A DNA stretch of 64,000 bases from Flavobacterium sp. 5 (GTDB taxonomy: Bacteria > Bacteroidota > Bacteroidia > Flavobacteriales > Flavobacteriaceae), in NCBI RefSeq assembly GCF_002813295.1, contig NZ_PHUE01000001.1, positions 2,046,001 through 2,110,000 on the forward strand, given 5' to 3'. Shown one piece after another: positions 25,946 to 34,758 of this stretch. The notes below the pieces were generated by a model that was not told where the DNA came from, did no database searches, and saw only the letters and a list, made by a program, of their open reading frames with translations. Every line of letters begins with the position of its first letter. Position 1 is the stretch's first letter. Position numbers and translations under genes: made by a program.

Positions 25946-25954
25946 AACGCGATT

Positions 25955-28273
25955 ATGGCTATCAAAAAAAATAACCCTCAGACAAAAAGCATCAATAAAG
26001 ATGTGAAATATTATTCCAGAAAATTTTGGAAAATTTACTTCTCCGGACTGGGAATTATTGCTTTATTCTTCCTGCTTGCCTCATGGGGTATCTTTGGATC
26101 TATGCCTTCATTTGAAGATTTAGAAAATCCAGATTCTAATTTAGCTACTGAAATCATCTCTTCAGACGGAGTTGTTTTAGGTAAATATTTCAAACAAAAC
26201 CGTTCTCAATTAAAATATTCTGATCTACCAAAAAACCTTGTACAAGCCTTAGTTGCTACCGAAGATGCCCGTTTTTATGAGCATTCTGGTATTGACGGAA
26301 GAGGAACACTAAGAGCAATCGCAAGTTTAGGAAGAAGCGGTGGAGCGAGTACCTTGACCCAACAATTGGCTAAACAATTATTTCACGGTGAAGGTTCAAA
26401 ATTTTTACCTTTCCGTATTGTTCAAAAAATGAAAGAATGGATTATTGCCATTCGATTGGAAAGACAATATACCAAAAACGAAATCATTGCGATGTATTGC
26501 AATGTGTATGACTTTGGTAATTATTCAGTAGGAGTTAGTTCTGCAGCGCAAACTTATTTTTCTAAAGCTCCAAAAGATCTGACCATAGATGAATCAGCTA
26601 TTTTAGTAGGGATGTTCAAAAACTCTGGACTATACAATCCTGTTAAAAATCCTGTTGGTGTAAAAAACAGAAGAAATGTAGTGCTTCATCAAATGGAAAA
26701 AGCACACATCATTTCTGAAGATCAAAAAATCCAATTACAGAGCTTGCCTATCACTTTACATTTCAAATTAGAAAGTCACAGAGAAGGGACTGCTACTTAC
26801 TTTAGAGAATACCTTCGTGAGTATATGAAAAAATGGGTAGAAGAAAATAAAAAGCCCGATGGATCTGACTACGATATTTACAAAGACGGTTTAAAAATCT
26901 ACACTACAATTGATTCAAGAATGCAGGCTTACGCTGAAGAAGCTGTTTCTGCACACATGGCCAATATGCAGGAAGAATTTTTCATACAATCCAAAGGCAA
27001 TAAAAATGCTCCTTTTGTAAACATTTCTGAAGCAGAGACCGAACGCATTATTAATCAGGCGATGAAATCATCTCACAGATGGGATGTTTTGAAAGAGCAA
27101 GACAAAAGCGATGATGAGATTATCAAAACCTTTAGTGAGAAAACAAAAATGACTGTTTTCACTTGGAAAGGTGAAAGAGATACTATTATGACTCCGTTGG
27201 ATTCCATCCGTTATTACAAACACTTTTTACAAGCTGGTGTAATGTCAATGGAACCACAAACGGGTAATATCAAAGTTTGGGTTGGAGGTATCAACTACAA
27301 ATATTTCCAATATGATCACGTAGGTCAAGGAGCCAGACAAGTAGGTTCAACATTCAAACCATTTGTGTATGCAACTGCTATAGAACAATTAAACATGTCT
27401 CCTTGCGATTCGATTCTTGATGGACCATTTATTATTCGTAAAGGACGTCATCACGTAACCGAAGATTGGGAACCAAGAAACTCCGATAATAACTACCGCG
27501 GAATGGTAACCCTAAAACAAGCATTGGCATACTCTATAAATACCGTTTCAGCGAAATTAATTGACAAAGTTAGCCCAGAGGCCGTAATAGAACTGACTCA
27601 TAAATTAGGAGTGAAATCCGAAATTGTAACCCAACCTTCGATCGCTTTAGGAGCTGTAGAAATAACTGTTGAAGATATGGTTGCGGCATTCAGCACATTT
27701 GCTAATCAAGGTGTTTATACTAAACCACAGTTCTTATCCAAAATTGAGAATAAAAGTGGCGAAGTAATCTATGAACCAATTCCTGAATCTCATGATGTTT
27801 TAAATAAAGACATTGCTTTTGCCATCATTAAATTGCTGGAAGGTGTAACCGAAAGTGGTTCTGGAGCTAGATTGAGAACACAAGGCGGAGGAAATGGAGA
27901 CAAACGCTGGACAGGTTACCCGTATATGTTTAAAAACCCAATTGCAGGTAAAACAGGAACTTCACAAAACCAATCCGATGGTTGGTTTATGGGAATAGTA
28001 CCTAACCTTGTAACAGGTGTTTGGGTAGGTTGCGAAGACCGTTCGGCACATTTCAAAAGTCTTACTTATGGACAGGGAGCAGCAATGGCCTTACCAATTT
28101 GGGGATATTTTATGGACAAATGCTATAAAGACGAAAACTTAAAAATATCCAAAGAATCTTTTGAAAGACCTGCCAATCTTTCTATCAAAGTAGATTGTTA
28201 CACCCCGAGACCTGCAGTAGTTAAAGATTCAACTGCAACTCCAGAACAAGACACCGAAGAATTCTCTTTGTAA
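25955..28273 (+). CDS. Class A penicillin-binding protein (PBP1A-type glycosyltransferase/transpeptidase)
   Basis: A 772-residue bifunctional murein synthase. One N-terminal transmembrane helix (about 30-50) is followed by a GT51 domain (75-250) with catalytic EDARFYEHSGID and GASTLTQQLAKQLF. The transpeptidase domain (about 430-740) has serine motif GSTFKPF, SINTVSA, and KTGTSQNQSDGW. All catalytic motifs are intact. The last gene of the ricT-gldH operon, it is followed by hairpin repeat copy 2. Confidence 0.95.
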   Translation: MAIKKNNPQTKSINKDVKYYSRKFWKIYFSGLGIIALFFLLASWGIFGSMPSFEDLENPDSNLATEIISSDGVVLGKYFKQNRSQLKYSDLPKNLVQALVATEDARFYEHSGIDGRGTLRAIASLGRSGGASTLTQQLAKQLFHGEGSKFLPFRIVQKMKEWIIAIRLERQYTKNEIIAMYCNVYDFGNYSVGVSSAAQTYFSKAPKDLTIDESAILVGMFKNSGLYNPVKNPVGVKNRRNVVLHQMEKAHIISEDQKIQLQSLPITLHFKLESHREGTATYFREYLREYMKKWVEENKKPDGSDYDIYKDGLKIYTTIDSRMQAYAEEAVSAHMANMQEEFFIQSKGNKNAPFVNISEAETERIINQAMKSSHRWDVLKEQDKSDDEIIKTFSEKTKMTVFTWKGERDTIMTPLDSIRYYKHFLQAGVMSMEPQTGNIKVWVGGINYKYFQYDHVGQGARQVGSTFKPFVYATAIEQLNMSPCDSILDGPFIIRKGRHHVTEDWEPRNSDNNYRGMVTLKQALAYSINTVSAKLIDKVSPEAVIELTHKLGVKSEIVTQPSIALGAVEITVEDMVAAFSTFANQGVYTKPQFLSKIENKSGEVIYEPIPESHDVLNKDIAFAIIKLLEGVTESGSGARLRTQGGGNGDKRWTGYPYMFKNPIAGKTGTSQNQSDGWFMGIVPNLVTGVWVGCEDRSAHFKSLTYGQGAAMALPIWGYFMDKCYKDENLKISKESFERPANLSIKVDCYTPRPAVVKDSTATPEQDTEEFSL

Positions 28274-28315
28274 AATAAATACAGTTCTAGCTCAACATAG
28301 ATATAAAAACTATTT

Positions 28316-28434
28316 GGGCGTGACAGCAATAGAAAAAGGAGCCCAATATAGCATACGCTTATTCGGCTCCTTTTTCTATTGCTGTCGGGCTATCCGCACT
28401 ACTTTGGTAGTTTGCTTCTATCCCTCACGCAACT
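28316..28434 (+). repeat. Extragenic repeat element, copy 2
   Basis: A perfect 22-bp stem (28322-28343 with 28365-28386, loop of 21) begins within GGGCGTGA and ends in GCTGTC. It is followed by GGGCTATCCGC, hairpin ACTAC-TTTG-GTAGT (28399-28412), GCTTCTATCCC and TCACGC. GCGTGA at 28318 and TCACGC at 28425 are mutual inverted ends. The first stem may double as a terminator for the PBP gene. It shares layout and conserved words with 20707-20808. Confidence 0.75.
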
Positions 28435-28516
28435 TCAAGTTTCAAATGACAAAAAGTAGTTTTCAAACTAAAAGCAAACTCATGAGCAAAACAACTTGAA
28501 TAGACATACTAAATGT

Positions 28517-28540
28517 GATTGCTTCGTCCCTCGCAAAGAC
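28517..28540. repeat. Short extragenic repeat (TTGC...GCAA hairpin)
   Basis: The words GATTGCTTCG and CCTCGCAAAGAC form a TTGC/GCAA hairpin. The pattern belongs to a short repeat (TTGCGAGGnACGAAGCAATC on the other strand) that I know from intergenic regions of many bacteria. Only one copy was seen here. Confidence 0.5.
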
Positions 28541-28582
28541 AGTCAAACAAAAAAATTACAGAGATAAATTATTACGATTATT

Positions 28583-28602
28583 TTATTAAATTTGTTTAAT
28601 AA
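28583..28602. promoter_or_regulatory. Palindrome with embedded TAAATTTG upstream of scoA
   Basis: TTATTAAA-TTTG-TTTAATAA has perfect 8-bp arms and includes a -7-like TAAATTTG (28587-28594). It lies 122 bases before scoA. It could be an operator/promoter overlap or a small terminator; no -33 element is visible. Confidence 0.3.
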
Positions 28603-28724
28603 ATTCATTTATTTCAATTGATGTTAGTTATTTGATACTTAAAATAATAATACTTCATTGAAAATAAAGAAATGTTATTTATTTAAAATCACAAAGAAAT
28701 CGATATCGTAATACATAAATTAGT

Positions 28725-29426
28725 ATGATTAACAAAAAAGTAAATACTGTTCAGGAAGCACTTCAAGGAATTGAAAACGGAATGACCCTTATGCTTGGTG
28801 GTTTTGGATTATGTGGCATACCCGAAAACTCCATCGCTGAATTAGTTCAAAAAGAAACCAACAATTTAACGTGTATTTCCAATAATGCAGGTGTAGATGA
28901 TTTCGGATTAGGTTTGCTTTTGCAAAAAAAACAAATCAAAAAAATGATTTCTTCCTATGTAGGTGAAAATGCCGAGTTCGAACGCCAAATGCTTTCTGGT
29001 GAACTTGAAGTAGACCTTATCCCACAAGGAACGTTGGCAGAAAGATGCAGAGCTGCTCAAGCAGGAATACCTGCCTTTTTTACCCCAGCTGGCTATGGTA
29101 CCGAAGTCGCCAAAGGTAAAGAAGTACGTGAATTTAATGGAAAAATGCACATTATGGAGCACGCGTTCAAAGCCGACTTTGCCATCATAAAAGCATGGAA
29201 AGGCGATACAGCTGGAAACCTCATCTTCAAAGGAACTGCAAGAAATTTTAATCCTGCAATGGCTGGTGCTGCCAAAATCACTATAGCCGAAGTTGAAGAA
29301 CTTGTCGAAGCAGGTACATTAGATCCCAATCAAATTCATACTCCTGGAATTTTAGTACAACGTATTTTTCAAGGAGAAATTTACGAAAAGAGAATTGAGC
29401 AACGCACCGTTCGTTCCAAGAACTAA
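28725..29426 (+). CDS. scoA: Succinyl-CoA:3-ketoacid CoA-transferase subunit A
   Basis: A 233-residue alpha subunit of a family I CoA-transferase. It carries the N-terminal [15 protein letters not shown] motif and [13 protein letters not shown], and ends with [14 protein letters not shown], as ScoA/PcaI/AtoD proteins do. With subunit B it transfers CoA from succinyl-CoA to acetoacetate, linking ketoacid or branched amino-acid breakdown to the TCA cycle. Subunit B follows 23 bases later. Confidence 0.93.
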   Translation: MINKKVNTVQEALQGIENGMTLMLGGFGLCGIPENSIAELVQKETNNLTCISNNAGVDDFGLGLLLQKKQIKKMISSYVGENAEFERQMLSGELEVDLIPQGTLAERCRAAQAGIPAFFTPAGYGTEVAKGKEVREFNGKMHIMEHAFKADFAIIKAWKGDTAGNLIFKGTARNFNPAMAGAAKITIAEVEELVEAGTLDPNQIHTPGILVQRIFQGEIYEKRIEQRTVRSKN

Positions 29427-29449
29427 TTAACAATTGATACTGCAAAAAC

Positions 29450-30106
29450 ATGTTAGATAAAATAGGAATTGCAAAACGAATTGCACAAGAATTAAAAGAC
29501 CGATATTTCGTGAATCTAGGCATCGGAATACCAACTTTGGTGGCTAACTATATCCCAAAAGGAATTGATGTCGAATTTCAAAGCGAAAATGGCGTCCTAG
29601 GTATGGGCCCGTTCCCTTTTGAAGGAGATGAAGATGCCGATATCATCAACGCAGGAAAACAAACAATAACAACATTACCAGGAGCATCTTTTTTTGACTC
29701 AGCCACTAGTTTTGGAATGATTCGAGGACAACATGTTGATTTAACAATCCTTGGAGCTATGGAAGTCTCCGAAAACGGAGATATAGCCAACTGGAAAATC
29801 CCTGGAAAAATGGTTAAAGGAATGGGAGGAGCAATGGACTTAGTAGCTTCTGCAGAGAATATTATTGTTGCTATGATGCACGTTAACAAAGCTGGAGAGT
29901 CCAAAATATTAAAAAAATGTACCTTACCATTAACAGGTGTCGGCTGTGTAAAAAAAGTAGTAACCGAATTAGCTGTTTTGGAAATCACACCACAAGGTTT
30001 TAAACTACTGGAACGTGCTTCAGGTGTAACAGTAGAACATATTATTGCCTCTACAGAAGCCAATTTGATTATAGAAGGAGATATTCCAGAAATGATAATT
30101 GATTAA
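29450..30106 (+). CDS. scoB: Succinyl-CoA:3-ketoacid CoA-transferase subunit B
   Basis: A 218-residue beta subunit. The catalytic Glu lies in FQSENGVLGMG (about residue 46), the position that forms the enzyme-CoA thioester in this family, and GIGIPTLVANYIP and GAMEVSENGDIANWKIPGK are family signatures. Length and order after scoA are standard. No transcription terminator is obvious after it; a separate promoter serves the next gene. Confidence 0.94.
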   Translation: MLDKIGIAKRIAQELKDRYFVNLGIGIPTLVANYIPKGIDVEFQSENGVLGMGPFPFEGDEDADIINAGKQTITTLPGASFFDSATSFGMIRGQHVDLTILGAMEVSENGDIANWKIPGKMVKGMGGAMDLVASAENIIVAMMHVNKAGESKILKKCTLPLTGVGCVKKVVTELAVLEITPQGFKLLERASGVTVEHIIASTEANLIIEGDIPEMIID

Positions 30107-30231
30107 CAAAATTTAAAAAAATAATTCGTAGGAATTGTTTTTTTTGAGATAAACTTTAAAACAAAAAACATAGTTAACTCCCTAATAAGTAACATCATTT
30201 AATCACACATCCCAGCATATTTAACACATTA

Positions 30232-30264
30232 TTTGTAATATTTTTAATTTTTTTTTTATATTTG
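30232..30264 (+). promoter_or_regulatory. Strong Bacteroidota promoter for the beta-barrel protein
   Basis: TTTG at 30232-30235, 21 bases, then TATATTTG at 30257-30264: both boxes are exact matches at canonical spacing. The ATG is 27 bases after the -7 box. It is the best promoter match in the window and fits an abundant outer-membrane protein. Confidence 0.75.
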
Positions 30265-30291
30265 TTATAAACAAACACAAACAAAAAAATT

Positions 30292-30906
30292 ATGAAAAAT
30301 TTCAAATTAGTATTAATAGCATTCTTATTTTCTGCTGGTATGATGGCACAAGATAGAGGATCTGTAGTTCTTGATGTTTATGGCAGTTATACGTTCTCAA
30401 ACAACGTTAACTTTGATTATGGACACATTAAAATTGGAGATGGTTTTACGTACGGAGCTGGATTTGAATTTTTCCCTCAAAAATCTTCTTCTGTAGAACT
30501 AAAATATTTAAGACTTGACACTTCCTTTAGTGCTAATGTTCCAGCAGCTATTGGTAGTAAAAATGTTAATGGTAATGGAGCGTTCAATTACATCTTAATT
30601 GGAGGAAATCACTACTTTGATAATGGTGGTAATGCAGTTCCTTATTTAGGAGGAGGAATAGGTATGGCAATTGTTGATGGTCCGCAAGGCGGAAGTGACA
30701 CTAACTTTGCTTGGGAAATTAAAGGCGGGGTTAAAATAAAAACAGCTTCTATTGTTTCTGTAAGTCTTCAAGCTAACCTTATATCAACTATTGCTCCTGC
30801 TGGTACTGATACATACTGGGGTTATTATGGTCCTATAGCCGTTCAGGATTACGCTTATTCTTACCAATTTGGTTTAGGAGCTATCATCGGTTTCAACTTT
30901 AAATAA
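30292..30906 (+). CDS. Outer-membrane beta-barrel protein
   Basis: A 204-residue exported protein. The signal peptide (1-20) ends in GMMAQ. It continues with alternating amphipathic strands (VVLDVYGSYTF, GAGFEFFPQKSSSVELKYL, VPYLGGGIGMAIVDG) and ends in the C-terminal aromatic signature FGLGAIIGFNFK of outer-membrane barrels, about eight strands. It resembles the OmpW/opacity-type families by shape, with no function assignable. It has its own strong promoter and terminator. Confidence 0.8.
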   Translation: MKNFKLVLIAFLFSAGMMAQDRGSVVLDVYGSYTFSNNVNFDYGHIKIGDGFTYGAGFEFFPQKSSSVELKYLRLDTSFSANVPAAIGSKNVNGNGAFNYILIGGNHYFDNGGNAVPYLGGGIGMAIVDGPQGGSDTNFAWEIKGGVKIKTASIVSVSLQANLISTIAPAGTDTYWGYYGPIAVQDYAYSYQFGLGAIIGFNFK

Positions 30907-30923
30907 GAAAAAAACATATTTAT

Positions 30924-30957
30924 AAAAAAGCAACTCATCTTGAGTTGCTTTTTTTGT
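30924..30957 (+). terminator. Rho-independent terminator after the barrel gene
   Basis: AAAAAAGCAACTCA (30924-30937) pairs with TGAGTTGCTTTTTT (30941-30954) around loop TCT and is followed by more T. Confidence 0.85.
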
Positions 30958-31089
30958 TTAATCAAGTTTATCTATTTAACAAAACATACCGAGTTAGGAT
31001 GTTTAATTTGTAAAACAACTACTCCTTTTATACTATTCTTAATTATAAAACTTACATACAACTATAATAAAAATTGTAATCTAACTATT

Positions 31090-31848
31090 TTAGTTACTTG
31101 TCACTGAATAACTATTACATGTATAATTTAAACCTCCAGCATTTGTCCCATACGATGATGTGATTTCAAACCCATATTGTATATTACCAACGGTAACATC
31201 CCCTATCCAACCTTTAGTTTTTATCCAATTAAAAATAGCTTTCGCATCTATTGTACCACTGTTAGTTTTTGTTGTACGCAAAAATGAATATACATTATTA
31301 GAACCATTATTTCCCCTAAAGACATTCCATGTATGCCCTCCAATACTTTGATTTGTATAAACTGGAACAGCTGCTCCAGTGGCAGACCAATTATACGAAA
31401 TTGGCTTTACGTTCCCGCTACCATCTGCATTACCAGTATAATTCATCCAAAGCATAATTTCATTAGCATTTGTACTGTCCCAAAGATCATAACAAGACTC
31501 CCATGCACCTCCTGCCGGAGTAGTTGCATTGAAACTAGTACTAAGCGTATTTATAGCACTAAGTTTTTTTCCAATATATTTAGTAGAATTTGGGTACGAT
31601 TTGATTCCTCCTGTATTAGGATGATTAGCCCAAACACCCCATTGACTGTAAGTGTTAGCCCAAATAGACTGACTACCTGCTCCCGAACCCCAAATGTTGT
31701 TGTAAACTGTATATCCCCCATTTGCCCAACTGGCATATTGAGCAGATGATGACCAAGAAGCCTTTACCTCTGATTCATTGTTTATACTAGGAGTCTCACA
31801 TCCAACAAATACTAGTACTAATACTGCAAATAAAACTGTTTTTTTCAT
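31090..31848 (-). CDS. GH12-family glycoside hydrolase lipoprotein (endoglucanase/xyloglucanase type)
   Basis: A 252-residue lipoprotein with lipid-acceptor Cys17 (FVFVGCETP). The mature part has GH12 hallmarks in order: YNNIWG (49-54), the Trp-rich SIWANTYSQWGVWAN, GGIKSYPN (80-87), the nucleophile Glu130 in NEIMLWMNY, and the acid/base Glu228 in IQYGFEITSSYG. GH12 enzymes cleave beta-1,4-glucans or xyloglucan with retention. A lipid anchor suggests display on the outer membrane. There are no susCD genes nearby, so it is an isolated plant- or algal-glucan gene, perhaps acquired. Confidence 0.85.
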   Translation of the reverse strand: MKKTVLFAVLVLVFVGCETPSINNESEVKASWSSSAQYASWANGGYTVYNNIWGSGAGSQSIWANTYSQWGVWANHPNTGGIKSYPNSTKYIGKKLSAINTLSTSFNATTPAGGAWESCYDLWDSTNANEIMLWMNYTGNADGSGNVKPISYNWSATGAAVPVYTNQSIGGHTWNVFRGNNGSNNVYSFLRTTKTNSGTIDAKAIFNWIKTKGWIGDVTVGNIQYGFEITSSYGTNAGGLNYTCNSYSVTSN

Positions 31849-31883
31849 AAAAATATAATTTTAAAAGTTTAATTAATAATTGT

Positions 31884-31913
31884 CAAATGTAAATATTATT
31901 TTTATATATTCAA
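31884..31913 (-). promoter_or_regulatory. Promoter of the GH12 gene
   Basis: On the minus strand: TTG (31913-31911), 19 bases, TACATTTG (31891-31884), both exact to the Bacteroidota consensus, 35 bases upstream of the ATG. Confidence 0.65.
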
Positions 31914-32118
31914 TTTATTAGTAAAAAAATAATGATATTGACAATATTAATCAAAAAAATATAAACATAATTTAATTATTATGAAAAAACAGAATTAATT
32001 ATGGTATAATTGACTATAAGTAATTAAAAACGTTACGAATAATATAATCTATGCTAAAAAACACAAAATTTGTACTTTAATTATTACAAAAAAGTAAATC
32101 AGCAATAATCAAAACTAA

Positions 32119-32589
32119 TTATTTTCCAAAATTAGCTACCCAAATACTACCAGATTTTCCCGCACCCATTTCAATATAAATTCCATCCATCATAGCTTTA
32201 CAATGATCTGGACTATTTTTCCAACCAGCAACAACTTCAACAGAATTAGTATAGTTTTTTGCAATTACCTCTCCAACATAAGTTCCTGTATAGCCAAAAT
32301 ACACAGCTCTTTGAATTGGACTTATTCCCTCTGGTGAAATATGATCAAAGTAATTTCGAACATTCATATCATGTGCCTGATTAATAGCCGTTTTACTCAA
32401 TATAGAATTACTAACTAAAGGAGAAACTGGAGGCATATATTCCTCTCCACATTGACAACCTGTTACTCTTAATTTATTTATTTCAACCAAAACAGTAGAG
32501 GTAACATCACTATCTACTATAACATCATCAATGTCATTTTGACAAGAAACTATAAGAAAAAACAAGAAAAAGGCTTTATATAACTTCAT
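32119..32589 (-). CDS. CAP-domain (SCP/PR-1-like) lipoprotein
   Basis: A 156-residue lipoprotein (lipobox Cys16, LIVSCQND) with a CAP domain: SILSKTAINQAHDMNVRNYFDHISPEGISPIQRAVYFGY is the bacterial CAP signature with its His, followed by VGEVIAKN with the conserved Glu, and WKNSPDHCKAMMDG. CxC Cys pairs near residues 45-47 and at HCKAMM may form disulfides. Bacterial CAP proteins are surface or exported, and their activity is generally unknown. Monocistronic; no clean promoter seen. Confidence 0.85.
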   Translation of the reverse strand: MKLYKAFFLFFLIVSCQNDIDDVIVDSDVTSTVLVEINKLRVTGCQCGEEYMPPVSPLVSNSILSKTAINQAHDMNVRNYFDHISPEGISPIQRAVYFGYTGTYVGEVIAKNYTNSVEVVAGWKNSPDHCKAMMDGIYIEMGAGKSGSIWVANFGK

Positions 32590-32734
32590 ATTGCTACTAT
32601 TTTGAAAACGAATATAATTAAAATGTTTGTTTGTTTATTTGGGCATAATTGATTTCCCAAAATACTCCAATCAACTTTTTGATTATAGGAATTGAACAAA
32701 AAAACCATTAAACCTTCTCCATTACATCCAAAAC

Positions 32735-32763
32735 TACCGCAACAATACTCAATTTTACCGCAA
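32735..32763 (+). promoter_or_regulatory. Paired direct repeats, candidate LytTR binding site
   Basis: TACCGCAA occurs at 32735-32742 and again at 32756-32763, exactly 21 bp apart, about two helical turns, with the match extending to TACCGCAAyAAT. LytTR-domain regulators bind two direct repeats separated this way, often with an ACCG core. They lie 28 bases upstream of the -7 box TACTTTTG (32791-32798), which has no -33 partner, as expected for an activated promoter. The downstream genes encode a LytTR regulator, so this suggests autoregulation. Confidence 0.55.
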
Positions 32764-32814
32764 TAATTTTATTAGAAGCCTTAATAATCATACTTTTGAA
32801 GAATTAACTTCATT

Positions 32815-33930
32815 ATGAAAAAAAATATTTCATTTTATGTAATGCACTTTTGTTTGTGTTTTATATTTCTATTTTTACCATATGCTTTTACTACTAATGG
32901 AAGTATTTTTAGTTTACCAAACTTAGCAAACAATCCACACGATAGGATTTACTTTTTCATCTATTTTTTACTGCTGATTTTCTTCTATTTCAATTATTAC
33001 ATTTTAATTCCCAGGATTTATTTTAAAGAAAAACAAATTCGTTATATCACCATTTTGCTATTCTTTTTATTATTTTTTCTTTGGGTCTCTAATATTTTTG
33101 ATACTCCAGATCTCAATTTTTTAGATTTCAGAAATCAGAGACAACTACCATTTGGCCAAATGCCTCCACCTCCTTCTAAGGGCTTTAATCACCAAAACAT
33201 TCCTTTTTCACATAAAATACCTACTGCTGAATTTAATGATTTAACTCACTTTGGAGGGCCGCCTACACAATACAGCCATACTATTTTAGTATATCTTATT
33301 GGTGTTGTTTCAAGTTTATTTATTGCTATAAAAATTCGTCTTTCAAAGGTAGAAGAAGATAGAATGAAATCTGAATTGTCTTTTTTAAAAGCTCAAATCA
33401 ATCCACATTTTTTATTCAATACCTTGAACAGCATTTATTCATTAGCCATAAAAAAAGATGACAAAACCGCCGATGCTGTCGTACAGCTATCTGAATTGAT
33501 GCGCTATATTATTACAAATGCCAATGATGATGTTATTGCTTTAGACAAAGAAATCAATTATATCAACAATTACATACTATTACAAAAAACCCGATTAGGA
33601 AATACTGTAACTGTTGATTATATATTGGAAGGAAATTCATCTGGTAAAGCCATTACACCGCTTATTTTAATTTCTTTTATCGAAAATGCTTTCAAACACG
33701 GAGTAAATCCAAACGAAAACTCCGAAATTTGCATCAAGATTACCATTATTGAAGATTATCTGACATTATTTGTTTCTAATAATAAGGTGCAATCCATAAA
33801 ATCCGACAGTGGTATTGGTTTACAAAACACTATCGAAAGACTCACGCTTTTGTATCCCAACAATCATGTTTTATCCATTGATGACACTCCAAAAATGTAT
33901 CTGGTAAACTTAACAATTAAAGTAGGATGA
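32815..33930 (+). CDS. LytS/YehU-type sensor histidine kinase
   Basis: A 371-residue inner-membrane kinase. Four hydrophobic helices (about 7-25, 43-62, 70-88 and 158-176) surround a Pro/Phe/Gln-rich extracytoplasmic segment (about 95-155). A coiled linker leads to the His_kinase domain with phospho-acceptor His in AQINPHFLFNTLNS and the ATP-lid N-box ENAFKHGVNP. There is no recognisable periplasmic sensor fold. It overlaps its response-regulator gene by 4 bases (ATGA). Confidence 0.92.
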   Translation: MKKNISFYVMHFCLCFIFLFLPYAFTTNGSIFSLPNLANNPHDRIYFFIYFLLLIFFYFNYYILIPRIYFKEKQIRYITILLFFLLFFLWVSNIFDTPDLNFLDFRNQRQLPFGQMPPPPSKGFNHQNIPFSHKIPTAEFNDLTHFGGPPTQYSHTILVYLIGVVSSLFIAIKIRLSKVEEDRMKSELSFLKAQINPHFLFNTLNSIYSLAIKKDDKTADAVVQLSELMRYIITNANDDVIALDKEINYINNYILLQKTRLGNTVTVDYILEGNSSGKAITPLILISFIENAFKHGVNPNENSEICIKITIIEDYLTLFVSNNKVQSIKSDSGIGLQNTIERLTLLYPNNHVLSIDDTPKMYLVNLTIKVG

Positions 33931-34616
33931 TAAAAGCAATTGCACTTGATGATGAACCGCCAGCTCTTGAAATTCTGCAAAGTTTTTGCAATAGAATTGA
34001 CTGTGTTGATTTGCAGAAAACATTTACAAAATCGGAAGATGCGCTCAAATATTTGAAAAAATATCCTGTCGATTTGTTGTTTCTTGACATTAACATGCCA
34101 GCTATATCAGGAATTGATTTCTGCAAAAACTTACCTCATAAAATCATGGTGATATTCACAACGGCTTACTCCGAATATGCTGTAGAAGGATTCACCCTGA
34201 GTGCAACAGATTATCTATTAAAACCTATTTCTTTTATACGGTTTGAACAAGCCGTAGAAAGAGCATTTGCACAATGGAAATCCCAAAATCAAAATCAAGA
34301 ACAGCAATATCTTTTTATCCGAGCTGATTACAGCTTAATAAAAATTCTGATTTCTGATATTTTATATATTGAAGGACTTGATGATTACCTGAAAATTCAC
34401 ATTCAAAATCAAAAAACAATTGTAGCCAGAATGACCATGAAATCCTTACTGGAAAAACTGCCAGAAACTGAATTCATAAGAGTACATCGTTCTTTTATTG
34501 TTTCTATATCTAAAATAGAGAAGGTACGCAATAAAACAATCTACATTAACCAACAAGAAATTCCTGTAAGTGCGAGTTATGAAACTACATTTTTCGCACT
34601 ACTAAACAAAGAATAA
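33927..34616 (+). CDS. LytTR-family response regulator
   Basis: A 229-residue regulator. The receiver domain (1-120) carries the phospho-acceptor Asp in LLFLDINMPAISG, the acidic patch ALDDEP and the Lys in YLLKPIS. The C-terminal LytTR DNA-binding domain (about 130-229) includes ILYIEGLDDYLKIH and FIRVHRSFIVSISKIEKV. Partner of the upstream kinase. Targets may include its own promoter (paired repeats at 32735-32763). Confidence 0.94.
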   Translation: MIKAIALDDEPPALEILQSFCNRIDCVDLQKTFTKSEDALKYLKKYPVDLLFLDINMPAISGIDFCKNLPHKIMVIFTTAYSEYAVEGFTLSATDYLLKPISFIRFEQAVERAFAQWKSQNQNQEQQYLFIRADYSLIKILISDILYIEGLDDYLKIHIQNQKTIVARMTMKSLLEKLPETEFIRVHRSFIVSISKIEKVRNKTIYINQQEIPVSASYETTFFALLNKE

Positions 34617-34758
34617 TACGCTTAAAACAGATTGAGAATATGAATATTCAACGTTTTTAGCATATTCACCTCTTAAAATCATCGCATTACCTCATAAATT
34701 ATAATCCGCACAAGAGTTTAAATACTTTTACAACCATAACCTTAAAATTGCATTTATT

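Larger units (their letters stand above)
28274..28724. other. 451-base intergenic region rich in repeat elements
   Basis: It contains repeat copy 2 (28316-28434), a GATTGCTTCG...CGCAAAGAC intergenic repeat (28517-28540) and an A/T palindrome (28583-28602) ahead of scoA. No credible gene. Confidence 0.6.

Noticed and set aside
31333..31749. A 138-codon plus-strand frame within the GH12 gene
   Set aside because: The minus-strand frame has a lipobox and both GH12 catalytic Glu residues; the opposite frame is a Ser/Thr-rich shadow.
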